This document shows, piece after piece, positions 1 to 5,386 of a stretch of 9,118 bases of DNA. The notes under the pieces were generated by a model. The model was not told the DNA's origin. It saw only the letters and a list, made by a program, of their open reading frames with translations, and did not search any database. The stretch comes from Prevotellaceae bacterium (GTDB lineage Bacteria; Bacteroidota; Bacteroidia; Bacteroidales; Paludibacteraceae). The translations under genes and the position numbers were made by a program. The DNA is taken from contig JAISXJ010000049.1 of assembly GCA_031270565.1 (NCBI GenBank), forward strand, positions 1-9,118, in the 5' to 3' direction. Numbering within the stretch: the first letter of the stretch is position 1; the number at the start of each line of letters is the position of its first letter.

Positions 1-22
1 GTTATTCACTAACAACTACACT

Positions 23-45
23 CTAATAACTAAAAACTAAAAAAG
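23..45 (+). repeat. AT-rich ACT/AAAA intergenic repeat, copy 1
   Basis: A run built from CTAATAACT and AAAACTAAAAA words sits just left of the hairpin terminator. The same run occurs at 4056-4079, in the same orientation, with one substitution (A versus G after CTAATAACT) and one extra A. Two near-identical copies four kilobases apart in unrelated intergenic regions suggest a dispersed short repeat, not chance AT-richness, although low complexity makes chance easier. No function can be assigned from sequence. Confidence 0.55.
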
Positions 46-66
46 CCCCCATCGCTGGAGGCTTTT
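41..66 (-). terminator. Hairpin terminator downstream of acpP-fabF
   Basis: AAAAGCC (41-47) pairs with GGCTTTT (60-66), followed by one mismatch (48/59), two more G-C pairs and a six-base loop. The A/T flanks give a U-rich tail on either strand. On the minus strand the tail after the stem is TTTT and then TTAGTTTTTAG. It lies about 90 bases past the fabF stop and 20 bases past the stop of the FISUMP-like remnant, so it can end transcription from fabF. The symmetry means it could also serve an unseen plus-strand gene ending left of the window. Confidence 0.7.
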
Positions 67-85
67 ACTTTTTATTTGGAGCGGC

Positions 86-148
86 TTATTCTTTTACACA
101 ACGCACACTTATGCCGTTCGCATAGTAATAATTGTCGTCAGGAACGTT
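86..148 (-). pseudogene. C-terminal remnant resembling a FISUMP domain protein
   Basis: Read on the minus strand, these 20 codons plus TAA give a peptide starting NVPDDNYYYANG and ending ISVRCVKE. A [GN]-x-SVRCV[KR][DE]-stop ending is the usual C-terminus of Fibrobacter succinogenes major paralogous domain (FISUMP) proteins, which are common surface proteins in Bacteroidetes. Only the last piece is present. Immediately upstream, the sequence becomes the end of fabF in a different frame. The frame stays open back to an ATG at 184, so a 32-residue ORF (86-184) overlapping fabF exists, but its first 12 codons are out-of-frame fabF sequence. I read it as a fragment left by a rearrangement, not a functional gene. 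The assignment rests on a short tail motif recognised from memory. Confidence 0.5.
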
Positions 149-152
149 TTTT

Positions 153-1412
153 TTAAGATAATTTCTTGTAAATAACGCTGGCATTATGTCCTCCGAACCC
201 AAACGTATTGGAAAGCGCGGCGCGAACTGTTCGTTTCTGAGCCGTATTAAACGTCAGATTCAGGGCATAGTCGATTTCGGGGTCTTCATCACCTTCGGTA
301 AAGTTGATGGTTGGTGTAACAATGTCATTCGCAACAGACAATATGGAAATCAGAGACTCCACAGCTCCGGCAGCGCCAAGCAAATGTCCGGTCATTGATT
401 TGGAAGAACTGATGTTCAGTTTATAGGCAGCTTCTCCAAATACCTCTTTCACGGCTTTGAGTTCGGCAATATCGCCCAGCGGTGTTGAGGTGCCGTGCAC
501 ATTGATATAATCAATATCTTCCGGACGTATTTCAGCATCTTCCAGAGCGTCACGCATGACTGCAGCCGCGCCTTTTCCTTCGGGATGCGGCGCTGTGATA
601 TGATGAGCATCAGCGCTCAAGCCGCATCCTGCCACTTCGGCATATATCTTTGCACCGCGTGCTACAGCATGCTCATACTCTTCGAGAATCAAACAGGCAG
701 CCCCTTCGCCAAGCACAAACCCGTCGCGACTTTTACTGAACGGACGCGAAGCTGTTTCGGGCGAATCATTTCGTGTGGAAAGGGCGTGCATAGAAATAAA
801 GCCGCCCACACCCGATTCACAAATAGCGGCTTCCGCTCCGCCGACAACAATAATATTGGCTTTTCCCAGACGAATATAGTTGAAAGCGTCACAGATGGCA
901 TTGGTAGAGGATGCACAAGCTGATGTAACCGTGAAATTCATCCCCCGAAATCCATATTTAATAGAAATAAGTCCGGGAGCGATGTCCGCAATCATCTTGG
1001 GAATAAAAAACGGATTAAATCTGGGTCCTAACTCAGGATGAGTGGCATAGGAGGTAACTTCCTCTTCAAAAGTACGTATCCCTCCGATACCCACTCCAAG
1101 TATAACACCTATTTTATCAAGATTCTCATTCTCCACATCAATTTTTGCATCCGTTACAGCCTCTTGAGCCGCCACCATAGCATATTGTGTGAAGAGATCC
1201 ATTTTACGCGCCTCTTTAGGCTCAAAATAATTGCTGGGATTGAAGTTCTTGACCTCGCAGGCAAAGCGCACTTTGAAATTGGATGCGTCAAAATGCGTAA
1301 TGGGAGCGGCTCCGCTGCGCCCACTTATAACACTGTCCCAGAGATCCGGGACAGTATTACCAAGTGGGGTAACGGCGCCAATGCCTGTTACTACTACTCG
1401 TTTTAATTTCAT
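153..1412 (-). CDS. fabF: 3-oxoacyl-[acyl-carrier-protein] synthase II (FabF)
   Basis: This is the condensing enzyme of type II fatty acid synthesis. It joins malonyl-ACP to a growing acyl-ACP with loss of CO2, in the cytoplasm. The 419-residue product has the full length of the family and a thiolase fold. The nucleophile is Cys166 in TSACAS. The decarboxylation histidines are His306 (NVHGTSTPLGD) and His343 (SMTGHLLGAAGA), with Lys338 between them. All are three residues later than the E. coli FabF positions. The glycine-rich end FGFGGHNAS (about 404-412) is also typical. The start at 1412 gives the standard MKLKRVVVTGIG opening. It lies 18 bp after acpP, so the two are almost certainly co-transcribed, and no Shine-Dalgarno sequence is visible, as is usual in Bacteroidetes. 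In many Bacteroidales rnc follows fabF; here a foreign-looking fragment follows instead. Codons 20-27 contain an 8-bp perfect inverted repeat. Confidence 0.97.
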   Translation of the reverse strand: MKLKRVVVTGIGAVTPLGNTVPDLWDSVISGRSGAAPITHFDASNFKVRFACEVKNFNPSNYFEPKEARKMDLFTQYAMVAAQEAVTDAKIDVENENLDKIGVILGVGIGGIRTFEEEVTSYATHPELGPRFNPFFIPKMIADIAPGLISIKYGFRGMNFTVTSACASSTNAICDAFNYIRLGKANIIVVGGAEAAICESGVGGFISMHALSTRNDSPETASRPFSKSRDGFVLGEGAACLILEEYEHAVARGAKIYAEVAGCGLSADAHHITAPHPEGKGAAAVMRDALEDAEIRPEDIDYINVHGTSTPLGDIAELKAVKEVFGEAAYKLNISSSKSMTGHLLGAAGAVESLISILSVANDIVTPTINFTEGDEDPEIDYALNLTFNTAQKRTVRAALSNTFGFGGHNASVIYKKLS

Positions 1413-1430
1413 AAGTCAGGGGTGAAACTG

Positions 1431-1667
1431 TTACTGTTTTGCTTTTTCGATGTGGGCGATAGCTTCACCTACTGTCGAAATTTTTTCGGCATCTTCTTCT
1501 GCAATATGAATACCAAATGCCGTTTCAAACTCCATGATCAACTCCACCGTATCCAAAGAATCGGCGCCAAGATCGTTTGTGAAACTTGCGGTATCTGTTA
1601 CTTCTGCAACATCAACACCTAACTTTTCAACAACAATTTCTTTTACTTTATTAGCAATTTCTGACAT
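1431..1667 (-). CDS. acpP: Acyl carrier protein
   Basis: This is the small acidic protein that carries acyl chains on a 4'-phosphopantetheine arm to the fatty acid synthesis enzymes, to lipid acyltransferases, and to LipB, which is also encoded in this window. The 78 residues match the family length. The attachment site is Ser37 in the DLGADSLDTVELIM motif, which begins the recognition helix (Ser36 in E. coli). The remainder is the usual four-helix, Glu/Asp-rich sequence. The start at 1667 yields the conventional MSEIANKVKEIV N-terminus. The gene is first in an acpP-fabF operon, and a Bacteroidetes-type promoter candidate lies 48-80 bases upstream. Its prosthetic group derives from coenzyme A, two steps of whose synthesis are encoded at 4114-5380. 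Confidence 0.97.
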   Translation of the reverse strand: MSEIANKVKEIVVEKLGVDVAEVTDTASFTNDLGADSLDTVELIMEFETAFGIHIAEEDAEKISTVGEAIAHIEKAKQ

Positions 1668-1714
1668 GATTAAAAATGTTTAGATTAATAACTAAGGATA
1701 CTTTTTTTGAGGTG

Positions 1715-1747
1715 CAAAGGAAACCTATTTTTACCACCCCTCTGCAA
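1715..1747 (-). promoter_or_regulatory. Candidate acpP promoter (Bacteroidetes type)
   Basis: On the minus strand, TTCCTTTG (1722 to 1715) fits the -7 element TAnnTTTG with one mismatch and is followed by CACCTC, a common continuation in this phylum. TTG (1747 to 1745) stands 22 bp upstream, slightly longer than the usual -33/-7 spacing. Transcription would begin near 1708, giving a leader of about 40 bases before the acpP ATG at 1667. This is inferred from consensus only. Confidence 0.45.
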
Positions 1748-1773
1748 TGAGAGAATATTTAGTGCTTTTATTT

Positions 1774-1798
1774 TGCACAGATATTTTAAAATTGTGCA
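1774..1798. repeat. Inverted repeat TGCACA-N13-TGTGCA upstream of acpP
   Basis: TGCACA (1774-1779) and TGTGCA (1793-1798) are exact reverse complements separated by 13 AT-rich bases. The site lies about 27 bp upstream of the putative -33 element of acpP. The two half-sites, roughly two helical turns apart centre to centre (19 bp), would suit a dimeric DNA-binding protein. No regulator is encoded nearby, so a role as an operator is only a possibility. Confidence 0.35.
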
Positions 1799-1802
1799 TT
1801 AT

Positions 1803-1819
1803 CATAACGGTCTGTTATG
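1803..1819. repeat. Inverted repeat CATAAC-N5-GTTATG upstream of acpP
   Basis: CATAAC (1803-1808) and GTTATG (1814-1819) are exact reverse complements around a five-base centre, starting only five bases after the previous inverted repeat. It is a compact 17-bp dyad of the size bound by dimeric helix-turn-helix regulators. It could equally be a minor RNA hairpin. It is outside any gene. Confidence 0.35.
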
Positions 1820-2056
1820 GATGAAAAATTCTACACTATCCTGAAATTAAAAAAAATACAAAGGACTATTTTGTAACAAAAAAAACTGCTCCCGCAAACA
1901 CAAAAAAGGACAAATATATATTAACCTCAAAGGGGGAATTTGACTCTCATCCGACCATTTTAAGGACGGCTCAGCTATCAATCTGTTGTCGAAAACCTTT
2001 CTTGCCGCCCTGTTAAAGCAACAGAGAAAAAATGCTGTTTGAGAGCGTTACAATTG
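1820..2056. other. Non-coding gap between acpP and lepA
   Basis: With the two inverted repeats and the acpP promoter, this completes a 401-bp stretch (1668-2068) without a credible gene. Bases 1820-1920 are very AT-rich with long A runs. Bases 1921-2040 are more balanced in composition. All frames are interrupted by stops within short distances on both strands. A minus-strand TATATTTG (1918-1911) resembles a -7 element but has no partner TTG at a suitable distance. The gap contains CTGTT-AAAGC-AACAG (about 2010-2024), a weak five-base dyad. I see no tRNA, rRNA or clear riboswitch. Confidence 0.5.
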
Positions 2057-2089
2057 GCTGTGCTGATTTCAGTCCAGCTTCAGCACAGC
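2057..2089 (-). repeat. Perfect 10-bp inverted repeat around the lepA stop codon
   Basis: GCTGTGCTGA (2057-2066) and TCAGCACAGC (2080-2089) are exact reverse complements with a 13-base loop. The TGA stop of lepA (2071-2069) is inside the loop and one arm is the last coding part of lepA. In the lepA transcript it would form a strong hairpin at the 3' end of the message. There is no U-run directly after it: the nearest (ATTTTTTCT on the minus strand) begins about 20 bases further on. It may therefore be an mRNA-end stabiliser or part of a non-canonical terminator. Confidence 0.65.
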
Positions 2090-3856
2090 AAGAAATGCCT
2101 TTTGAGGTACTTCAACCGAGCCGATTTGCTTCATCCGTTTTTTGCCCTTTTTCTGTTTTTCGAGCAGTTTGCGCTTTCGGGTGATGTCGCCACCGTAACA
2201 TTTGGCGGTTACATCCTTGCGTACCGCTTTCACGGTCTCACGGGCAATGATTTTTGCACCGATAGCCGCCTGTATGGCAATGTCAAACTGTTGACGCGGG
2301 ATGAGTTCTTTCAGCTTTTCACACATACGCCGTCCAAGCGTCTGTGCATTGTCAAAGTGAATAAGCGACGAAAGGGCATCCACCGATTCGCCATTAAGCA
2401 GAATATCCAACTTTACAAGCCGCGCCGGACGATAACCATGAGGCTGATAATCAAACGAAGCATAGCCTTTGGAGATGCTTTTGAGTTTGTCGTAGAAATC
2501 AAAAACTATTTCACCAAGCGGCAGGTCATAAATCAGTTCCACGCGATTGGCAGAGATGTAATCCTGCTTCACCAACTCTCCCCGCTTGCCCAGACAGAGC
2601 GTCATAATTGAGCCGATGAAGTCGGTCTGTGTGATGACGGAGGCGCGAATATAAGGCTCGTCAATATGTTCTATCGCCATAATATCAGGCAGTCCCGACG
2701 GATTATGCACCTCAAAAGCATCCCCCTTTTTGGTGAACACACGATAGGGAACATTCGGTACGGTGGTAATGACATTCATATCAAATTCGCGGTCGAGCCG
2801 CTCCTGCACAATCTCCATGTGCAACAGTCCCAGAAAGCCGCAGCGGAATCCAAAGCCGAGAGCCACAGACGATTCCGGTTCGTAGGTCAGTGAGGCGTCA
2901 TTGAGTTGCAGCTTTTCAATGGAAGACCGCAGGTCTTCAAAATCTTCAGTATCTATCGGATATACACCGGCAAAAAGCATCGGCTTTACATCCTCGAAGC
3001 CTGCAATTGCCTCCGGCGCAGGATTTTTGACATGCGTAATCGTGTCGCCAACTTTCACCTCTTTCGAGGTTTTGATTCCGGAAATGATATAACCCACATT
3101 TCCCGCACTCAACAGCTGAGACGGTACCATATCAAGGCGCAAAATCCCCACTTCATCCACCTCATATTCCTTTCCCGTAGAAATAAATTTCACGAAATCT
3201 TTGGGGCGGATAACGCCGTTAATAACCTTGATATAGGCAATTATTCCACGAAAAGAGTTATATACCGAATCAAAAATCAGACATTGAAGCGGCGCAGCAG
3301 TATCACCTTTTGGGGCGGGAATACGTTCCACAATGGCGTCGAGTATTGTGTGAACGCCCTCGCCTGTCTTACCGCTGGCACGGATAATTTCGCTGCGTGC
3401 GCATCCCAGCAGTTCCACAATCTGGTCTTCCACCTCGTCGGGCATGGCGCTCTCCACGTCAATTTTATTTATCACCGGAATAATCTCCAGACTGTGTTCA
3501 ATTGCCATATAAAGATTTGAAATAGTCTGCGCCTGAATACCTTGCGTAGCATCGACAATCAACAATGCGCCTTCGCATGCCGCAATGGAGCGCGACACTT
3601 CGTATGAGAAATCAACGTGCCCCGGCGTGTCTATCAGGTTGAGAGTGTAGTCGGTGCGCTCTTTGACATAATGCATTTGAATGGCATGGCTCTTGATGGT
3701 GATACCGCGTTCGCGTTCCAGTTCCATATCGTCGAGCACCTGTGCCTGTAAATCTTTTGCTGATAATGTATTTGTGTATTCGAGTAAGCGATCTGCCAGC
3801 GTACTTTTACCATGATCAATATGAGCAATAATACAGAAATTTCGGATGTGTTGCAT
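2069..3856 (-). CDS. lepA: Translation elongation factor 4 (LepA)
   Basis: This GTPase acts on the ribosome and has been linked to back-translocation and to 30S subunit assembly. The product is 595 residues, the normal size. GTPase motifs are in order: G1 AHIDHGKS (11-18), the switch I RERGITIK (48-54), G3 DTPGH (76-80), G4 NKID (130-133) and G5 around SGKTGEG (161-167). The EF4-type segment GFGFRCGFLGLLHME (about 334-348) and the LepA-specific basic C-terminal domain, with CYGGDITRKRK and MKQIG near the end, separate it from EF-G and TypA. The start at 3856 gives the usual NIRNFCIIAHIDHGKS opening. The gene stands alone on the minus strand, with a leader of about 70 bases from a consensus -7 element and a perfect inverted repeat across its stop codon. 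Confidence 0.97.
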   Translation of the reverse strand: MQHIRNFCIIAHIDHGKSTLADRLLEYTNTLSAKDLQAQVLDDMELERERGITIKSHAIQMHYVKERTDYTLNLIDTPGHVDFSYEVSRSIAACEGALLIVDATQGIQAQTISNLYMAIEHSLEIIPVINKIDVESAMPDEVEDQIVELLGCARSEIIRASGKTGEGVHTILDAIVERIPAPKGDTAAPLQCLIFDSVYNSFRGIIAYIKVINGVIRPKDFVKFISTGKEYEVDEVGILRLDMVPSQLLSAGNVGYIISGIKTSKEVKVGDTITHVKNPAPEAIAGFEDVKPMLFAGVYPIDTEDFEDLRSSIEKLQLNDASLTYEPESSVALGFGFRCGFLGLLHMEIVQERLDREFDMNVITTVPNVPYRVFTKKGDAFEVHNPSGLPDIMAIEHIDEPYIRASVITQTDFIGSIMTLCLGKRGELVKQDYISANRVELIYDLPLGEIVFDFYDKLKSISKGYASFDYQPHGYRPARLVKLDILLNGESVDALSSLIHFDNAQTLGRRMCEKLKELIPRQQFDIAIQAAIGAKIIARETVKAVRKDVTAKCYGGDITRKRKLLEKQKKGKKRMKQIGSVEVPQKAFLAVLKLD

Positions 3857-3885
3857 ACGGTAGATATTTTTAGATGCCGATACGC

Positions 3886-3900
3886 TTGCCTGACAGGCAA
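3886..3900. repeat. Palindrome TTGCCTG-A-CAGGCAA in the lepA leader
   Basis: The two seven-base arms are exact reverse complements around one central base. The site lies between the predicted lepA promoter and start codon, about 30 bases before the ATG. As DNA it is an operator-like dyad; as RNA it would be a six-pair hairpin with a three-base loop. Another palindrome, GAATATTC, follows at 3905-3912. Function unknown. Confidence 0.4.
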
Positions 3901-3934
3901 AATAGAATATTCCGCACCCTTTTTTTTAGTGGTG

Positions 3935-3942
3935 CAAAAGTA
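3935..3942 (-). promoter_or_regulatory. lepA -7 promoter element
   Basis: TACTTTTG on the minus strand is an exact match to the Bacteroidetes -7 consensus TAnnTTTG and is followed by CACC. I find no good TTG at the -33 distance, so only half of the promoter is supported. Transcription would start about 72 bases before the lepA ATG. Confidence 0.55.
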
Positions 3943-4055
3943 CATGATTTTCTTTAAATAGGAGCGTTTGTGCTGCTCAAAGTGCAAAACGCAGATTCAA
4001 GTAGCCAATGCAACTACAGTTACATTTACCGTTTGAACTTACTGAAAACTGAAAA

Positions 4056-4079
4056 CTAATAACTGAAAACTAAAAAAAG
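4056..4079 (+). repeat. AT-rich ACT/AAAA intergenic repeat, copy 2
   Basis: This is the near copy of 23-45. It is preceded by further tandem ACTGAAAACT-like words from about 4041 (ACTGAAAACTGAAAACT), so the repeated tract is about 39 bases. It ends directly before the coaC -7 element, occupying the space where a -33 element would be expected. Either the repeat displaced the upstream promoter part or the promoter works without it. Confidence 0.55.
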
Positions 4080-4082
4080 GCG

Positions 4083-4090
4083 TATCTTTG
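4083..4090 (+). promoter_or_regulatory. coaC operon -7 promoter element
   Basis: TATCTTTG matches the TAnnTTTG consensus exactly and stands 23 bp before the coaC ATG, predicting a leader of about 18 bases. There is no TTG at the -33 position because the A-rich repeat fills it. This is the likely promoter for the whole coaC-coaB-porD-like-recN-lipB run, since the inner gaps are only 6-20 bp. Confidence 0.6.
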
Positions 4091-4113
4091 CAACCTGAAT
4101 TTACAATTATCTT

Positions 4114-4653
4114 ATGTTACAGGGAAAAAGAATATTGTTAGGCATTTCGGGCGGTATTGCTGCTTACAAGTGTCCCGAACTTATCCGTCAGTTGATTGCT
4201 GAAAACGCGGAGGTCAGAGTGATTGCAACTGCTAATGCCTTGCAGTTTGTTACGGCGGTAACATTGCAAACGGTGTCACGTAATCGGGTCTATTTTGAGG
4301 TCTTCGAGCCTCTGACTCACTTTTCTACCGAGCATATTGCTCACGCCGACTGGGGAGACGCCCTGCTGGTAGCGCCGGCAACGGCGAATATCATCGGCAA
4401 ATTTGCATCCGGCATTGCCGACGATGCGCTCTCTACCACCTTTCTGGCATTCGACAAGCCTGTCTTTATCGCTCCGGCAATGAACAACAAAATGTACGAA
4501 CATCCCGTTGTTCAGCGTAATATGCGGCAACTGCAAGCTTTTGGCGTGCAGTTTATTGAGCCGAGCTATGGGGAACTTGCCTGCGGAACGGAAGGCAAGG
4601 GGCGTATGGAAGAGCCGGAAAACATCGTAGCTTACCTTGATGACGCACTCTAA
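4114..4653 (+). CDS. coaC: Phosphopantothenoylcysteine decarboxylase (CoaC), unfused
   Basis: This FMN-dependent enzyme decarboxylates 4'-phosphopantothenoylcysteine to 4'-phosphopantetheine in coenzyme A synthesis. The 179-residue product spans the complete flavoprotein domain. It has the GISGGIAAYK opening (10-19), the presumed catalytic His74 in EHIAHADW, the APATAN loop (87-92), the PAMNNKMY motif (121-128), and the substrate-clamp segment GELACGTEGKGRM with Cys157, matching Cys158 of E. coli CoaBC. In most bacteria, including Bacteroidetes known to me, this domain is fused to CoaB in one protein of about 400 residues. Here TAA ends it at the domain boundary, just after GRMEEPENIVAYLDDAL. 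The next gene is in another frame and has its own ribosome site. No active-site residue appears lost. Confidence 0.93.
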   Translation: MLQGKRILLGISGGIAAYKCPELIRQLIAENAEVRVIATANALQFVTAVTLQTVSRNRVYFEVFEPLTHFSTEHIAHADWGDALLVAPATANIIGKFASGIADDALSTTFLAFDKPVFIAPAMNNKMYEHPVVQRNMRQLQAFGVQFIEPSYGELACGTEGKGRMEEPENIVAYLDDAL

Positions 4654-4657
4654 CGAT

Positions 4658-4663
4658 AAGGAG
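4658..4663 (+). promoter_or_regulatory. Ribosome binding site of coaB
   Basis: AAGGAG ends nine bases before the ATG at 4673. Clear Shine-Dalgarno sequences are rare among the other starts in this window, so this one supports 4673 over the earlier in-frame TTG (4637) and ATG (4640), which overlap the end of coaC. It also argues that CoaB is translated independently. Confidence 0.6.
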
Positions 4664-4672
4664 AGCAATCCA

Positions 4673-5380
4673 ATGCAAATAGTAATCACTGCCGGACCAA
4701 CGTATGAACGTATTGACCCGGTGCGGTTTATCGGTAATTATTCGACGGGAAAAATGGGATTTGCTCTTGCAGAAGCGTGTGCGCAAAAAGGGTGGAATGT
4801 AACGCTTGTCGCAGGTGTAACATCTTTACAAACCGTTCATCCGAATATTCGTCGGGTGAATGTGGAGAGCGCCGACGAAATGTTTGAGGCTGTCATGCGG
4901 GAATTTCCCGCGTGCGATGGCGCACTTTTTTGCGCTGCCGTAGCGGATTTTACGCCGGTACACGTTTCCGAAAACAAGATTAAAGCCACTGCCCGGCATG
5001 GTATCTCCGGCAAAGACGACAGACAGGGGCTGACTCTTGAGCTGCGTCCCACACGCGATATTGCCGCAGAGGCAGGACGAAGAAAGCATGAACGGCAATT
5101 TCTGGCAGGCTTTGCCCTTGAAACCGATAATGAAACAGCGCATGCCCTTGATAAAATGCAGCGTAAACGGTTTGATTTCATCGTGCTTAATTCGCTCAAC
5201 GATGCCGGCGCCGGCTTTGGCGGCGACACAAACAAAATCACCATCCTGAAAGCGTCGGGAGAACAGCAGGCATTCGACCTCAAATCCAAACAGGAAGTCG
5301 CCGGCGACATTGTCAAGGAGATAGAGGCATTATACAGAGAAAAAATGGCATTGCCCACAAATTATGACATTAACAAATAG
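4673..5380 (+). CDS. coaB: Phosphopantothenate-cysteine ligase (CoaB), unfused
   Basis: CoaB joins cysteine to 4'-phosphopantothenate using a nucleotide triphosphate (CTP in the bacterial type), giving the substrate of CoaC. From 4673 the product is 235 residues. It opens with ITAGPTYERIDPVRFIGNYS and continues TGKMGFALAEA, the nucleotide-binding start of the domain. AAVADFTP and ENKIKA (holding the conserved lysine) are followed by LELRPTRDI, and NSLNDAGAGFGGDTNKITIL lies near the end. The segment between NKIKA and LTLELRPT looks a few residues longer than in the E. coli domain. An upstream in-frame TTG/ATG at 4637/4640 would add 11-12 residues of low conservation; the AAGGAG site favours 4673. 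It is in frame 2 against coaC in frame 1, so a one-base change near 4637-4653 could restore a fusion. Confidence 0.92.
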   Translation: MQIVITAGPTYERIDPVRFIGNYSTGKMGFALAEACAQKGWNVTLVAGVTSLQTVHPNIRRVNVESADEMFEAVMREFPACDGALFCAAVADFTPVHVSENKIKATARHGISGKDDRQGLTLELRPTRDIAAEAGRRKHERQFLAGFALETDNETAHALDKMQRKRFDFIVLNSLNDAGAGFGGDTNKITILKASGEQQAFDLKSKQEVAGDIVKEIEALYREKMALPTNYDINK

Positions 5381-5386
5381 ATTAAT

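Noticed and set aside
147..160. Possible programmed frameshift at TCTTAAAAAAAAC joining fabF to the FISUMP-like tail
   Set aside because: The tail frame is +1 to fabF. The stop codon uses the first two A bases, so slippage within the A-run would occur after termination. FabF is already full length before it.
2039..2611. 190-codon open frame on the plus strand
   Set aside because: It is antisense to the conserved C-terminal half of lepA and shows no domain.
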